A DNA stretch of 33,379 bases, taken from assembly GCA_003213355.1 (NCBI GenBank), contig QCND01000009.1, positions 1 to 33,379 on the forward strand, given 5' to 3'. Source of the stretch: Prochlorococcus sp. AG-424-E20. GTDB taxonomy: Bacteria; Cyanobacteriota; Cyanobacteriia; PCC-6307; Cyanobiaceae. Positions 17,931 to 29,364 of the stretch are shown here, piece by piece (the first letter of the stretch is position 1; every line of letters begins with the position of its first letter). A program made the position numbers and the translations under genes. The notes beneath the pieces were generated by a model that was not told the DNA's origin, ran no database searches, and was given only the letters and a program-made list of their open reading frames with translations.

Positions 17931-18990
17931 GTGGGAGTACCTCCTCAGGGAATACAAAGTTTTCGTGTGGCTGGTCTACAGAAGACATCCATGCACGCAT
18001 ACCTTCATTTAGAAGGATGTTTTTGGTATAGAAAGTTTCGAATTCAGGATCTTCAGCAGCTCTGATTTCTTGGCTAACAAAGTCGTAAGCACGAAGGTTT
18101 AGAGCTAATCCGACGATTCCAATTGATGCTGCCCACATTCCTGTTACTGGAACGAAGAGCATCAAGAAGTGAAGGAAACGCTTATTTGAGAAAGCAATAC
18201 CGAAAATCTGACTCCAGAAACGGTTTGCAGTAATAAAAGAGTAAGTTTCTTCTTCTTGAACTGGATCGAAACCTCTAAATGTTGAACTCTGAGCTTTACC
18301 GTCAGAGTACTGACTTGAATCTTCGTAAAGAGTGTTCTGAACTGTTGCGCCGTGAATAGCACAAAGAAGAGCACCACCAAGAATTCCAGCTACTCCCATC
18401 ATGTGAAAAGGGTTAAGCGTGATGTTATGGAATCCTTGAATGAAAAGAATGAAACGGAATATTGCTGCAACTCCAAATGAAGGAGCAAAAAACCAACTGT
18501 GCTGTCCTAATGGATAGATAAGGAAGCAAGCAGTAAATACTGCAATAACTGCTGAGAAAGCAAGTGCGTTATATGGACGGATACCAACTAGTCTTGCAAT
18601 TTCGAATTGACGAAGCATGAAGCCGATAAGACTAAATGCGCCGTGAAGAGCAACGAAATTCCAGAGGCCACCAAGTTGGAACCAACGTGTTAAATCGCCC
18701 TGAGCTTCTGGACCCCAAAGGAATAGAAGACTATGACCCATGGCGTCGCCAGGGGTGCTAACAGCGGCTGTGAGGAAATTGCATCCCTCAAGGTAAGAAC
18801 TGGCTACACCGTGGGTGTACCAGGAAGAAACGAAGGTTGTACCTGTAAACCATCCACCTATAGCTAGGAAAGCCGTAGGGAAGAGTAGTAGTCCAGACCA
18901 ACCAACAAATACGAATCGGTCGCGCTTTAACCAGTCATCGAGGGCGTCAAACCAACCTCGTTCTGTTGCGCTTCCAACAGCGATCGTCAT
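17914..18990 (-). CDS. psbD: photosystem II D2 protein
   Basis: [38 protein letters not shown]... Confidence 0.99.
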   Translation of the reverse strand: MTIAVGSATERGWFDALDDWLKRDRFVFVGWSGLLLFPTAFLAIGGWFTGTTFVSSWYTHGVASSYLEGCNFLTAAVSTPGDAMGHSLLFLWGPEAQGDLTRWFQLGGLWNFVALHGAFSLIGFMLRQFEIARLVGIRPYNALAFSAVIAVFTACFLIYPLGQHSWFFAPSFGVAAIFRFILFIQGFHNITLNPFHMMGVAGILGGALLCAIHGATVQNTLYEDSSQYSDGKAQSSTFRGFDPVQEEETYSFITANRFWSQIFGIAFSNKRFLHFLMLFVPVTGMWAASIGIVGLALNLRAYDFVSQEIRAAEDPEFETFYTKNILLNEGMRAWMSSVDQPHENFVFPEEVLPRGNAL

Positions 18991-19190
18991 GGGAGGAGCG
19001 TTGCTGAGCTTTTGTATACGTCGAGGACTTTAACAACGATGACGGGGTTTGTGGGTAAATCTTTAACTTGATGAAATCCCTTGTATTGAAATGAGATAAA
19101 ATCAATTTTTTTTATTTCTACTTATTAATTGTCAAAAACTTAGTCTCTATAATGTTTTGAAAGGGATGTTCTTCCAAATTTCATTAGATT

Positions 19191-19766
19191 ATGTCATCTG
19201 AATCAAAGTTAAGCCAATCAGAAAAAGAGCTATCTGGTTTGGTTCTAGAACAGAAAATTAAAGGTTCGCGTAAGGTTTCGAACTATCTCGTTGCTTCGAT
19301 GCTAAGTATCGGAGGTGTTGGATTTTTATTGGCTTCATTCTCTAGTTATTTTGGAAGAGATTTTTTACCACTAGGAACCCCTTCGACCCTGATTTTTGTT
19401 CCTCAAGGCTTGGTTATGGGGCTATACGGTGTAGCGGCTTTCTTGTTGGCTATTTATTTTTGGAGACTGATAAATATTGATTATGGTTCTGGAGTAAATA
19501 GATTTGACAAAAATAAAGGAGTTTTATCTTTATCTAGGAGAGGTTTATTCAAAAATATAGAAATAGAAATCCCCATCGATGAGATTAAAGCTGTGAAATT
19601 AGAGGTAAGAGAAGGCTTTAATCCACTAAGAAGAGTATCTTTGAGAATTAAAGGTAGGAAGGATTTACCTATATCTAGAGTTGGATCTCCTACACCATTA
19701 TTAGATTTAGAGAATGAAGGGGCTGAAATTGCGCGATTTTTAGAGGTTAACCTTGAAGGAATTTAA
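19191..19766 (+). CDS. ycf4: photosystem I assembly protein Ycf4
   Basis: [42 protein letters not shown]-type C-terminal half. Confidence 0.95.
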   Translation: MSSESKLSQSEKELSGLVLEQKIKGSRKVSNYLVASMLSIGGVGFLLASFSSYFGRDFLPLGTPSTLIFVPQGLVMGLYGVAAFLLAIYFWRLINIDYGSGVNRFDKNKGVLSLSRRGLFKNIEIEIPIDEIKAVKLEVREGFNPLRRVSLRIKGRKDLPISRVGSPTPLLDLENEGAEIARFLEVNLEGI

Positions 19767-20463
19767 TAATAAAATTACAAAACTTTCAAACAATTCAATT
19801 TTATCTTGTAAATTCTTTCAACCTGTTTATATTTTTCTGTTTGTCAATTTGTTTTTGATTTTGGGATGTGCAAATATAAATAGAAACGAAGATATCAATA
19901 TATGCTCTACGACAAAACTCCCCTGTATAGAATCAAATGAATATGTCTTGTTTATTACTAATAAAGGCAAGATAAAATTAGAGCTATATGGTAAATCAGC
20001 TCCAATAACTGTTGGGAACTTTATAGATTTTGTCGAAAAAGGTGCCTTAAATAAAACAATTTTTAACAGGGTTATTAAAAAACCTTACCCTTTTATTATT
20101 AGAGGTGGAGACCATACATTAATAGGAAATCAAAATAAGTTTATAGAGACTAAAACAAAAGATAAAAGATATATTCCCTTGGAAATCAAACTAAAGACAA
20201 GTAATTTACCAATATATGGAAAAGAAATTGATTCACCTAGTCAAATAAATAATATTGAACTTAAGCATAAAAGATCATATTTATCTATGGCAAGATCTAA
20301 AGCAGTAAATTCAGCAAGTTTGCAATTTTATATTATACTCAAATCTTTACCAGAACTTGATGGAAGGTATGCTGTTTTTGGAAAAGTGGTTAGTGGTATG
20401 GATATAGTTGATTTAATTCAAGAAGAGGATTTTATAATTGAAGCTAAAAGAGTTGACTCTTAA
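19753..20463 (+). CDS. cyclophilin-type peptidyl-prolyl isomerase, probable lipoprotein
   Basis: Lipobox-like [67 protein letters not shown] start overlaps ycf4. Confidence 0.85.
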   Translation: MKEFNNKITKLSNNSILSCKFFQPVYIFLFVNLFLILGCANINRNEDINICSTTKLPCIESNEYVLFITNKGKIKLELYGKSAPITVGNFIDFVEKGALNKTIFNRVIKKPYPFIIRGGDHTLIGNQNKFIETKTKDKRYIPLEIKLKTSNLPIYGKEIDSPSQINNIELKHKRSYLSMARSKAVNSASLQFYIILKSLPELDGRYAVFGKVVSGMDIVDLIQEEDFIIEAKRVDS

Positions 20464-20479
20464 AAAAAATTATTTTTTT

Positions 20480-20983
20480 TTAGGTTTTTAACATTTCTGT
20501 GTTTACACCTGAGGCCCTCTTAAGAGCAACTTTCCCTGTTCTTGCAATTTCTAAAATTCCATAAGGCTTCAATAAATTTTCCAGAGCAACAAGTTTGCCT
20601 GGATCTCCAACAACTTCAAGTGTCAGAGCAATATCCGAAACATCTACAACTTTTGCTCTGAAAACTTGAACAAGATCTAATATTTTCCCTCTGTTCTCAG
20701 ATGATGCAGAGACTTTCAAGAGCATTAACTCTCTTTCTACAGCTGGTAAAGTTGTCAAATCGAGAACTTCTAAAACATTTATTAATTTGTTGAGTTGTTT
20801 GGTCATTTGTTGAAGCGTTGAGTCGTCCCCTTGAACGACCATTGTTAATCTTGATATCCCTTTGGCTTCTGCAGGACCAACAGCCAAGCTATCAATATTA
20901 AATCCTCTTCTTGCAAAAAGGCCTGCAATCCTGCTTAGTGCTCCAGATTCATCTTCAACTAAAACTGAAAGTGTGTGCTTCAT
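20480..20983 (-). CDS. ilvH: acetolactate synthase small subunit
   Basis: [36 protein letters not shown]. Confidence 0.97.
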   Translation of the reverse strand: MKHTLSVLVEDESGALSRIAGLFARRGFNIDSLAVGPAEAKGISRLTMVVQGDDSTLQQMTKQLNKLINVLEVLDLTTLPAVERELMLLKVSASSENRGKILDLVQVFRAKVVDVSDIALTLEVVGDPGKLVALENLLKPYGILEIARTGKVALKRASGVNTEMLKT

Positions 20984-20988
20984 ATTTT

Positions 20989-21960
20989 TTACTTAGAAGT
21001 TTTTAAGTTCTTCAGCCATTTCATAACAATTTGATTGAAATGTTTCGGTAATTCATCGTGGATACAATGACCTGCTTCGTTAACTACGGTTAATTTAAGC
21101 CAAGGATGGAGCTTTATTAGTTTTTTTGCTAAAAATATAGGTATCAATTTATCCTGTTTTCCCCAAATTAATAAAATTGGGGGACGATTTGGCAGGTTTT
21201 GAATCTTCTCAATAATAGATGGACCTTTTGCCGAATTTGGTCTATTGCTCATTCCAATACACATAGCTCTAAGAGCTTTGGATGCGTTGACTCTCTTAGC
21301 TGGTACTGTGACTATCCTTTTTAGAGGAGTGTCATTTGAAATTGAACGAAAATAGGCACTTTGAAGAGCAAAAGTAATTAATTTTGTTCTTGATATCAAA
21401 TTTATTAATGTCTTAAGTGGAAATAAATGAAAAACAATTTTTATGAGAAAACTTTTAACTTTTAAAAGCCAATTTGGAAAAGAAAATTTAATTGGATTAA
21501 CAAAAACTGGCTCTGGTAGTGGTGCGGCAATTATTGTTTTTATTAACTCTGCTCTCATAGAGAGTGTTGTGATTGCTGTTAAAGCTCCCAATGAATTTCC
21601 AATCAATATAACCTTTCCGTTCTTTTTTATATCTACAATTTCATCAAGAAAAGAAGCTAATTGATTTGCCCAAAATTGATTCTCTAAATACTTTATTTTA
21701 CTTTGAAGACTTTGCTCTGATTTCCCAAAACCTATTAAATCGATTCCGAAAACCCTAAAACCTTCTGATGCAAATATTTCTGCATTATTTCTCCAGTGAT
21801 CGCTGCTAGCTCCAAAACCATGAATTAGAACCATGGGAGGATTAGATTCCTCTCCGGTCACTCTGAAGTGGACCCTAAGATCTTTGTAGCTCCAATATTT
21901 AGATTCACCCCAATCAGGAGATCCCATTGAAGGCTCTTTATTAAAAATATTTTGCTGCAT
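20989..21960 (-). CDS. alpha/beta hydrolase
   Basis: [46 protein letters not shown]. Confidence 0.93.
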   Translation of the reverse strand: MQQNIFNKEPSMGSPDWGESKYWSYKDLRVHFRVTGEESNPPMVLIHGFGASSDHWRNNAEIFASEGFRVFGIDLIGFGKSEQSLQSKIKYLENQFWANQLASFLDEIVDIKKNGKVILIGNSLGALTAITTLSMRAELIKTIIAAPLPEPVFVNPIKFSFPNWLLKVKSFLIKIVFHLFPLKTLINLISRTKLITFALQSAYFRSISNDTPLKRIVTVPAKRVNASKALRAMCIGMSNRPNSAKGPSIIEKIQNLPNRPPILLIWGKQDKLIPIFLAKKLIKLHPWLKLTVVNEAGHCIHDELPKHFNQIVMKWLKNLKTSK

Positions 21961-22103
21961 TTAGATCAAGACTCGCTTTAACTTTGTTTTTTATTATTTA
22001 TAGTTTCATTTTAAGTTTATTTTAAAAATTTGCTCATGCTTTTTGATTGTGGTCTGAATGTAAGGTCTTTAGGTTTTAATAGTAAATGAGTTAAGTTAAT
22101 TGA

Positions 22104-22202
22104 ATGGCATCAGAAATTTTTGGAATCGCTGCAGTCTTTTGGGTTTTGATTCCCGTTGGGCTTTTAGGAGGAGTTCTTCTCTTGAAACTTCAGGGTGATT
22201 AA
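22104..22202 (+). CDS. petM: cytochrome b6f complex subunit PetM (32 aa; absent from ORF track)
   Basis: [32 protein letters not shown]. Confidence 0.97.
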   Translation: MASEIFGIAAVFWVLIPVGLLGGVLLLKLQGD

Positions 22203-22245
22203 TTTCCACAATCCATAGTTTGCCCATTTAAGCTCGACTCTTGTA

Positions 22246-23220
22246 ATGAATTCAACTATGCAAGTTCTGGTGATTGGTGGCACAGGAACTCTTGGTCGCC
22301 AAATAGCCAAAAACGCTATAGATGCAGGGCATAAAGTGCGTTGCATGGTTAGGAAACCAAAAGCTGCTTCATTCCTTCAGGAGTGGGGCTGTGAGTTAAC
22401 TCGTGGCAATTTAATTAATAAAGAAGATATTGAGTATGCGCTTGATGGAGTTGATGCTGTTATTGATGCAGCAACCAGTAGACCTGATGATCCACGCAGC
22501 GTCTACGAAACTGATTGGGATGGAAAATTAAATCTATTTAATGCTTGTGAAGAAAAAAATGTAAAAAGAGTAGTCTTTTTATCTTTGCTAGCAGCAAAAA
22601 AGTATAGAGAAATTCCATTAATGGATATCAAATACTGTACTGAAGAATTGCTGGTAAGTTCCTCCTTGGATTACACCATTCTGCAAGGCGTTGCTTTCAT
22701 GCAAGGAGCCATAGGTCAATTTGCTATTCCAATATTAAATAATGAACCAGTTTGGATAAGTGGAAATCCTACGGATATTGCTTATATGAATACACAGGAT
22801 ATTGCTCGATTTGCTGTTGCAGCTTTAGATAGGCCTCAAACCATAAAAGGAAGATTTCCAATAGTTGGACCGAAAGCATGGAGTGCTAAAGAATTAGTTG
22901 TTTTATGTGAAAAGTTCAGTGAAAAAAAAGCAAGAGTATTAAAAGTTTCCCCAACAATAATTTCTATTGCTCAATCAGTTGTATCGTTTTTCGAATCAAC
23001 ATTGAATGTTGCAGAGAGGCTCTCTTTCTCTGAATTGAGCGGCAGTGGAGGGAAGCTGGATGCTCCGATGGAGGATACTTATACAGCTTTTGGGCTTAAT
23101 AAAACTGATACAACAACAATGGAGGATTATATAAAAGAGTATTACGGAGTCATCCTGAAAAGGCTTAAAGATATAGGAGTTGATCTTGATATTGAAGAGA
23201 AGAAGAAATTCCCAATTTAA
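22246..23220 (+). CDS. ycf39: NmrA/SDR-like Ycf39 (PSII assembly)
   Basis: MQVLVIGGTGTLGRQIAKNAIDAGHKVRCMVRKPKAASFLQEWGCELTRGNL. Confidence 0.93.
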   Translation: MNSTMQVLVIGGTGTLGRQIAKNAIDAGHKVRCMVRKPKAASFLQEWGCELTRGNLINKEDIEYALDGVDAVIDAATSRPDDPRSVYETDWDGKLNLFNACEEKNVKRVVFLSLLAAKKYREIPLMDIKYCTEELLVSSSLDYTILQGVAFMQGAIGQFAIPILNNEPVWISGNPTDIAYMNTQDIARFAVAALDRPQTIKGRFPIVGPKAWSAKELVVLCEKFSEKKARVLKVSPTIISIAQSVVSFFESTLNVAERLSFSELSGSGGKLDAPMEDTYTAFGLNKTDTTTMEDYIKEYYGVILKRLKDIGVDLDIEEKKKFPI

Positions 23221-23271
23221 GCTATTGCAATAAAATAGTTAATATGTACTATTAAGAAAACTATTTTTGCA

Positions 23272-23487
23272 ATGTCTATTAGTCAAATTAAGAACCTCAA
23301 CAGGAGATTGGAAAATCTATCTAAAGAAGCGTCTTCGGAACTAGATAAGTTATGTGGTAATGAATTGTGGAAAAGTATTGGTTTTGAAGCTTTTGATGGT
23401 TTAGCTGATGCAGGCTTAAGAGCTTCTGCGAATTATTATTATGGACAATTTCAAACTGCTAGAGAGTTGCAAGACATTTTTAGTTGA
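23272..23487 (+). CDS. small hypothetical protein (71 aa)
   Basis: Complete ORF between ycf39 and infA; protein-like composition. Confidence 0.6.
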   Translation: MSISQIKNLNRRLENLSKEASSELDKLCGNELWKSIGFEAFDGLADAGLRASANYYYGQFQTARELQDIFS

Positions 23488-23563
23488 TTATACATTTATT
23501 GGTTAATTAAAGACTTTTTAGAATACAATCATTTTAGTTAATTAGTGATGCAAAAAAAAACAC

Positions 23564-23833
23564 ATGATTGAAACATCCGGCGTTATTGAAAAAGAACAAG
23601 GCAATGGATTCTATCTTGTAACTCTTGAACAGCCCGCTGGACATCAATGCTTGTGTAGGGCCGCAGGAAAATTAACAAAATTCAGAATAAAATTGCTTGC
23701 AGGAGATAAAGTTCTTGTTGAAATCAGCCCCTATGATTTAACACGTGGTCGTATTACATATAGAGAAAGAAACGTAGGTCCTGGAGGAGGAAGGCAAGGT
23801 GGAAACAGACCAGGAGGGCCCAGAAAAAGATAG
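23564..23833 (+). CDS. infA: translation initiation factor IF-1
   Basis: MIETSGVIEKEQGNGFYLVTLEQPAGHQCLCRAAGKL...LVEISPYDLTRGRITYRER. Confidence 0.96.
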   Translation: MIETSGVIEKEQGNGFYLVTLEQPAGHQCLCRAAGKLTKFRIKLLAGDKVLVEISPYDLTRGRITYRERNVGPGGGRQGGNRPGGPRKR

Positions 23834-23844
23834 ACCTTGAATCA

Positions 23845-25221
23845 CTAGTCTAATAGTTTATCTAATGCGGCTTTATATTCACTTCTTGCTTTAACACCTT
23901 TCCATTGTTTTTTTAATTCCTTATTTTTAAAAAGATGTACCGTTGGTGTCCCACTTACTTCAGCTTGCTTAGCAATATCTTGGTCGATTTCAATATCAAT
24001 TTCAACACCCATAGCTTTCCCTTTTGACTCGTTAAGAACTCTATGAAGTTGTGGCTTGAGTATGTGACAAGGGCCACAACTACTTGATGTATATACTACG
24101 AAGAGAGGTTTTTCTGTTTCATGATACAACTTTCTTAGTGCGAAGCTTCCTTTTTGCCATGTCTTTTCGTGGTCGAAATTTGCCTCGTTGCTAATTTCTA
24201 AAGTTTTTGTTGTCTCAGCCTTTGAGGGCTCTAATTCAACTCTTTTGATAAGTGTTGCTAGGTTGTTTTTTGTGAGCCATCTTTCAGCAGCCAAAGCTGC
24301 CTTGCAACCGCTGCCTGCCGCAGTAACTCCTTGACGCCATTCGGAATCAGCAACATCTCCAGCAGCATAAACACCTTCTAATGAGGTCTCAGGCCTCCCA
24401 GGTTTTGTTAGTAAGTAACCTTTTGAGTCTGTATTTAACTGATTGGTAAACAAAGACGTGTTGGGAGTATGTCCAATTGCATAAAAAAGTCCCTTGGCTA
24501 AAATTTCATCTTCTTGGTTAGTGTCTCTTCGTTTAACTTTTAATTTCTCTAGCCAATTATTACCCAAAACATCTAAAAGCTCAGTCTCCCAATGAATAGT
24601 AATATTGGGATTTGCTTCTACTCGATCGGCCATTGCAGCTGAAGCCCTTAGTTTTCTTGATCTGACTAACAAATGTACATGGCTTCCATATTTTGTTAGA
24701 TATTCGGCTTCTTCACAAGCCGAGTCCCCTCCTCCAATTACGGCAAGTTCTTCATCTCTAAATTGAGGGGTTGCTCCATCGCAAATTGCACAGGCACTAA
24801 TACCTTTACTCCAGAATAATTTCTCATTTTTAAGACCTAGACGATTAGCGCTTGCTCCGGTGGAAATAATTAAGGAGTTTGTTTTGATTTTTTGAGTGGT
24901 GGTAACAATAGAAAAGGGTCTTTTGCTTAAATCAATTGATATGGCATCTTCTTCAATTAACTTTGTACCCCATCTGACTGCTTGAGCTTTTATTAAATCC
25001 ATCAATTCAGGTCCTTGAACTCCATTTGGGAAGCCTGGGAAATTTTCTACAAATGTTGTTGTCATTAACTGACCACCGGGTATGCCACCTTTTTCAAAAC
25101 CAGTAATGAGTAATGGTTGGAGATTCGCTCTTGACGCATATATCGCAGCAGTATATCCCGCAGGTCCTGAACCTATGATTACTAAATTTTCAGTTTTTAA
25201 TTCTTTTTTCTCCGCGCGCAT
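23845..25221 (-). CDS. trxB: NADPH-thioredoxin reductase fused to thioredoxin domain (NTRC-type)
   Basis: [25 protein letters not shown], then C-terminal [14 protein letters not shown]. Confidence 0.96.
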   Translation of the reverse strand: MRAEKKELKTENLVIIGSGPAGYTAAIYASRANLQPLLITGFEKGGIPGGQLMTTTFVENFPGFPNGVQGPELMDLIKAQAVRWGTKLIEEDAISIDLSKRPFSIVTTTQKIKTNSLIISTGASANRLGLKNEKLFWSKGISACAICDGATPQFRDEELAVIGGGDSACEEAEYLTKYGSHVHLLVRSRKLRASAAMADRVEANPNITIHWETELLDVLGNNWLEKLKVKRRDTNQEDEILAKGLFYAIGHTPNTSLFTNQLNTDSKGYLLTKPGRPETSLEGVYAAGDVADSEWRQGVTAAGSGCKAALAAERWLTKNNLATLIKRVELEPSKAETTKTLEISNEANFDHEKTWQKGSFALRKLYHETEKPLFVVYTSSSCGPCHILKPQLHRVLNESKGKAMGVEIDIEIDQDIAKQAEVSGTPTVHLFKNKELKKQWKGVKARSEYKAALDKLLD

Positions 25222-25324
25222 GCCATACCAGAATCATATTAATTTATACGATATAAGAAAATATCTTGAAAGTGTATTTAAAGAATAAAAAGTGGATCAT
25301 TTTTAGATCCCAAATTTATTTAAA

Positions 25325-25555
25325 TCAAAGTTCTAAAAGTTCATCAGCGTCAAAATTCTCTCTTTGAAAGTTAGGAACTTGTAAGGTTGAGGCTTTTAAT
25401 CCCTCTGGGTAAGTATTGAGACAAGTAATCCATTCACAGAATTCCTGGCTGATTGCGTAACTATCTTCATATCTTTCAACGCTATCAAGTAAACCTATTC
25501 TGCTTGCTGCCCAACAGCTTGCGATACTTATTCTCTTGTTGAAAGAAGCATTCAT
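25325..25555 (-). CDS. small hypothetical protein (76 aa)
   Basis: Complete ORF; DSYAISQEFCEWITCL motif shared with 1099..1293. Confidence 0.7.
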   Translation of the reverse strand: MNASFNKRISIASCWAASRIGLLDSVERYEDSYAISQEFCEWITCLNTYPEGLKASTLQVPNFQRENFDADELLEL

Positions 25556-25765
25556 AATTAATCCCCAACAAGCTCACCTTTACATGCCAATGGGAGGTTA
25601 ACTTGTGTTTTTTGGTACAAATTTGCGTTTTGTCTGGAAAACGAAATTATCACTTAAGATTTTAGATTCTCTTTATATTTCACAAAAAAGAGAATCTTGT
25701 AGTTAATATGTGATATTATTGTTAATCGATTCAAGTCTATATATTAATAATTATTCTCTTTGTCG

Positions 25766-26344
25766 TTATACCGCCTCGGTATGATTCATTAACAGTTTTT
25801 CAACATCATTTATGCCTTCAACTGCTGCATTCTTGGCTAATTCAAAATTTCCATTTGCCTCTTCTTCCAGTGCTTTAGCAATCTTGTTAGTTAACTCTTC
25901 TTTCCTTCCTTCGATCATTACTATTATTTCATTTTCTATTACTTTTCTAACAGCTTTAGATGGCAATTTGTCATCTTTTGCTTCAGCAAATGTTCCTTGT
26001 ACAAGTTCTTGGATAAATAATCGATGAACCTCGCTACTTCTTAAAAAGCTCTCAGTAGCGTTAATTATTCCTTCGACCAATGCTTCGTCTGGTTCAGATT
26101 GATTGTTCGCAAGTTTGAATTCCCAGTCAAGATGTTTCCTCTGCCATCCGGAGGAATGAAGGCTTGGCATAACTGTCTGAGAAAACGTGTCTACAGACAT
26201 TTCGTAAATTCGTTCTGCTAAGCGCTCGCACCATTCTTTTCCGTGGCTTTGTAGATTTTTTTGCATGGCTGTTCTGGGGACAGCATGCCCACCGTGATGG
26301 CTATGACAAACACCATCAGGACATTCGATCGCGGTGAGGCTCAT
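25766..26344 (-). CDS. conserved hypothetical protein with N-terminal CPDGVCHSHHGGH
   Basis: 192 aa complete ORF, mostly helical, Cys/His-rich N-terminus. Confidence 0.8.
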   Translation of the reverse strand: MSLTAIECPDGVCHSHHGGHAVPRTAMQKNLQSHGKEWCERLAERIYEMSVDTFSQTVMPSLHSSGWQRKHLDWEFKLANNQSEPDEALVEGIINATESFLRSSEVHRLFIQELVQGTFAEAKDDKLPSKAVRKVIENEIIVMIEGRKEELTNKIAKALEEEANGNFELAKNAAVEGINDVEKLLMNHTEAV

Positions 26345-26450
26345 TTTTTCTTGATCGATAACATTTTCTCATTTCCTTCATAGCCAAGAAAAACTATTAG
26401 GAAAACCTTTCTTAACTAAAAATGCTGGTATTCAAACGTTTCCTCTCCTA

Positions 26451-27623
26451 ATGTTAGGTAGGATAAATATTTTTACTTTGGTTAGTTTTTTAATTCCCTT
26501 CGAATCAGCTTTAGGGGAAACACGCGTTTCAGCTACTCCAGAGACTGTTAAAAAGTTTTTGGACCTAGGCTGTAAGATATTTTTTGAAAAAGGAGCAGGA
26601 GAGGCTGCGGGGTTTTTAGATAATACATATGTCGATGCTGGCGCCGAATTAGTTGAAAAGGAAAATAATGAAGTAAAAAAAATAGTGGATATTGTTCTTT
26701 GCGTGCAGCCCCCTGACGAAAAATTTCTCTCACATTTAAAACCTGGCTCTTTACTTGTGGGCTTATTGGATCCTTACGGAAATACATTATTGGCCGAAAA
26801 ATTAAAAACCCAAAAGATCTCAGCATTATCTTTGGAGTTGCTTCCGAGAATTAGTAGAGCACAGTCATCAGATGCATTGTCTTCCCAAGCAAATATAGCT
26901 GGATATAAATCCGTACTTTTGGCTGCTAGTGCTCTTGATCGATACTTTCCAATGCTGATGACTGCTGCTGGTACTATTCAGCCTTCAAAAGTTGTTGTTT
27001 TAGGAGCTGGGGTCGCAGGATTGCAAGCTATCGCAACAGCAAAAAGACTAGGTGCTGTTGTTTATGTGAGCGATATTAGAGAGGCTGTAAAGGAGCAAGT
27101 CGAATCACTAGGCGCAAGATTTATTGAACTTCCAAAGATTGACGAAACCCCATCAGAATCAGGCGGATATGCAAAACAAGTTTCTGATGAATTTCTTATT
27201 GCACAAAGAAAAGAATTGGCAACTCAATTGTCTGAGGCTGATGTAGCAATTTGTACCGCTCAGGTCCCAGGTAAAAAAGCTCCAAAACTTATTGATGAAA
27301 GTATGTTGGATGATATGCGTCCTGGTTCGGTAGTGATTGATCTCGCAGTCCTTAGTGGTGGGAATTGTGCATGCTCAAAACCTGGAGAAACTATTCTTAG
27401 AAAAGGGGTCAAGATTGTTGGTGCTTCTAATCTGCCTTGTTCAATTCCAAATCATGCCAGTTCTTTATATTCGAGAAATTTATTGTCTCTTCTTCAACCA
27501 ATGTTTAAAGAGGGTAAGTTTTTAATTGATAACGAGGATGAGCTTATTGCTGGTTCTTTGATTAGTAAGGATGGAGTAATACTTAAATCAGAGATTATTG
27601 AGAATGGAGGAACTAATTCATGA
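26451..27623 (+). CDS. pntAA: NAD(P) transhydrogenase alpha subunit part 1
   Basis: PFESALGETRVSATPETVKKFLDLG, VVVLGAGVAGLQAIATAKRLGAVV; exact start uncertain. Confidence 0.94.
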   Translation: MLGRINIFTLVSFLIPFESALGETRVSATPETVKKFLDLGCKIFFEKGAGEAAGFLDNTYVDAGAELVEKENNEVKKIVDIVLCVQPPDEKFLSHLKPGSLLVGLLDPYGNTLLAEKLKTQKISALSLELLPRISRAQSSDALSSQANIAGYKSVLLAASALDRYFPMLMTAAGTIQPSKVVVLGAGVAGLQAIATAKRLGAVVYVSDIREAVKEQVESLGARFIELPKIDETPSESGGYAKQVSDEFLIAQRKELATQLSEADVAICTAQVPGKKAPKLIDESMLDDMRPGSVVIDLAVLSGGNCACSKPGETILRKGVKIVGASNLPCSIPNHASSLYSRNLLSLLQPMFKEGKFLIDNEDELIAGSLISKDGVILKSEIIENGGTNS

Positions 27624-27913
27624 GTTTTTTTAGTGAAGCTCTTTGGGTGCTTCTTCTAGGGAGCCTTTTGGGGTTGGAGCTTATAGGTAAGGTCCCTCCA
27701 ACATTGCATACTCCACTCATGAGTGGGGCTAATGCGATTTCAGGAATCACGATGCTTGCAGCTTTAACATTAATAATAAAATCGGGAGACAATTTACCTT
27801 TACTAATAATTGGATCAATATCTCTTGGATTTGCTTTGTTTAATGTGATTGGCGGCTTTCTCGTTACAGACAGGATGCTTGCAATGTTTAGTCGTAAAAA
27901 AACTCGTAAATAG
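27620..27913 (+). CDS. pntAB: NAD(P) transhydrogenase alpha subunit part 2
   Basis: VPPTLHTPLMSGANAISGI, VIGGFLVTDRMLAMF. Confidence 0.94.
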   Translation: MSFFSEALWVLLLGSLLGLELIGKVPPTLHTPLMSGANAISGITMLAALTLIIKSGDNLPLLIIGSISLGFALFNVIGGFLVTDRMLAMFSRKKTRK

Positions 27914-27924
27914 GATTATCTCTT

Positions 27925-29364
27925 ATGACTTTTATTGCTCCCGTTAAGTTTGCTATTGATCTGCTGGCAGTTTTATTGCTCGCTTTAGGCATAAAAGGCC
28001 TTTCAAAAGTTAGATCAGCAAGAGATGCAAATAGGCTTGCAGCTATTGCAATGATATTGGCTGCTTTTGGAGTGTTGCTTAACTCTCAAGGAACAATAGG
28101 CATTTCTATTAACTCTTGGGTTTGGATCATTGGTGGAACTTTAATCGGAGGCCTTTTGGGCGCCTTAACTGCTAAAAGGGTTCCAATGACTGCGATGCCT
28201 GAGATAGTTGCTTTGTTTAACGGTTGTGGAGGGATGTCATCGCTATTGGTGGCACTTGGTGTGGCTTTGTTCCCATCCGAAGAAGGGGCAGATGGTGTGG
28301 TCGGTGAACTTATTAGAAATTTTTCAATAGTCGTTTCACTTTTTGTTGGAGCCATTACATTCTCTGGATCAATTGTTGCAATGGCCAAGCTTCAAGGTTG
28401 GCTGTCTACACCTTCTTGGACCCAAAGCAAAGCTAGGCATTTCTTTAATATTCTTTGTGCTGTTATTGCTTTGATAGGTGGAATCTATCTTTTAATTGAT
28501 GGACAGAATGGTCTTTTTCTAATTGTAGTTGCTTCATCTTTGCTTGGTATTGGAGTGACTCTTCCTATTGGTGGAGCCGATATGCCAGTAGTTATATCCT
28601 TGCTAAATAGCTACTCAGGAGTTGCAGCAGCAGCAGCAGGTTTTGTTGTTGGTAGTCAGCTTTTGATTGTCGCAGGTGCCATGGTTGGAGCTGCTGGATT
28701 GATCCTTACTCAAGTGATGTGCGATGGCATGAACAGATCTTTAGTTTCTGTATTATTCGGTGGTGCACTTGGAACTAGTTCTGTTTCTTCAGGAGGTGGA
28801 GGGGGAGAATATACAAATATAACTAGTTGTAGCCCGGAAGAATGTGCGCTCACTCTTGAGGCGGCAGAGAGAGTCGTAATTGTTCCTGGCTATGGTCTCG
28901 CTGTAGCTCAGGCTCAGCACACGCTAAGAGAGGTTACAAGGGTTTTAGAAAGCGCCGACATTGAAGTGACATATGCTATTCATCCTGTCGCAGGTAGGAT
29001 GCCTGGTCATATGAACGTTCTGTTGGCGGAAGCAGATGTTCCTTATGAGCAATTAAAAGAAATGGATGTAATCAATCCTGAATTTCCTGCGACGGATGTT
29101 GTCTTAGTTCTAGGAGCGAATGATGTAGTTAACCCTCAGGCTAAGAATGATCAGACTTCACCTTTGTATGGAATGCCAGTTTTAGATGTTCAAGAAGCTA
29201 GAACCGTATTTGTTGTTAAGAGAGGAATGAGTGCTGGATATTCAGGAATAAAAAATGACCTTTTTGATCTGCAAAATACTTCGATGGTCTTTGGTGATGC
29301 AAAAAAGGTTCTTGGAGATCTTTTATTGGAATTAAAGGAGCTTGGTGTTGGTAGTAAAGGATAA
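27925..29364 (+). CDS. pntB: NAD(P) transhydrogenase beta subunit
   Basis: PEIVALFNGCGGMSS, VIVPGYGLAVAQAQHT, GRMPGHMNVLLAEADVPY. Confidence 0.97.
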   Translation: MTFIAPVKFAIDLLAVLLLALGIKGLSKVRSARDANRLAAIAMILAAFGVLLNSQGTIGISINSWVWIIGGTLIGGLLGALTAKRVPMTAMPEIVALFNGCGGMSSLLVALGVALFPSEEGADGVVGELIRNFSIVVSLFVGAITFSGSIVAMAKLQGWLSTPSWTQSKARHFFNILCAVIALIGGIYLLIDGQNGLFLIVVASSLLGIGVTLPIGGADMPVVISLLNSYSGVAAAAAGFVVGSQLLIVAGAMVGAAGLILTQVMCDGMNRSLVSVLFGGALGTSSVSSGGGGGEYTNITSCSPEECALTLEAAERVVIVPGYGLAVAQAQHTLREVTRVLESADIEVTYAIHPVAGRMPGHMNVLLAEADVPYEQLKEMDVINPEFPATDVVLVLGANDVVNPQAKNDQTSPLYGMPVLDVQEARTVFVVKRGMSAGYSGIKNDLFDLQNTSMVFGDAKKVLGDLLLELKELGVGSKG

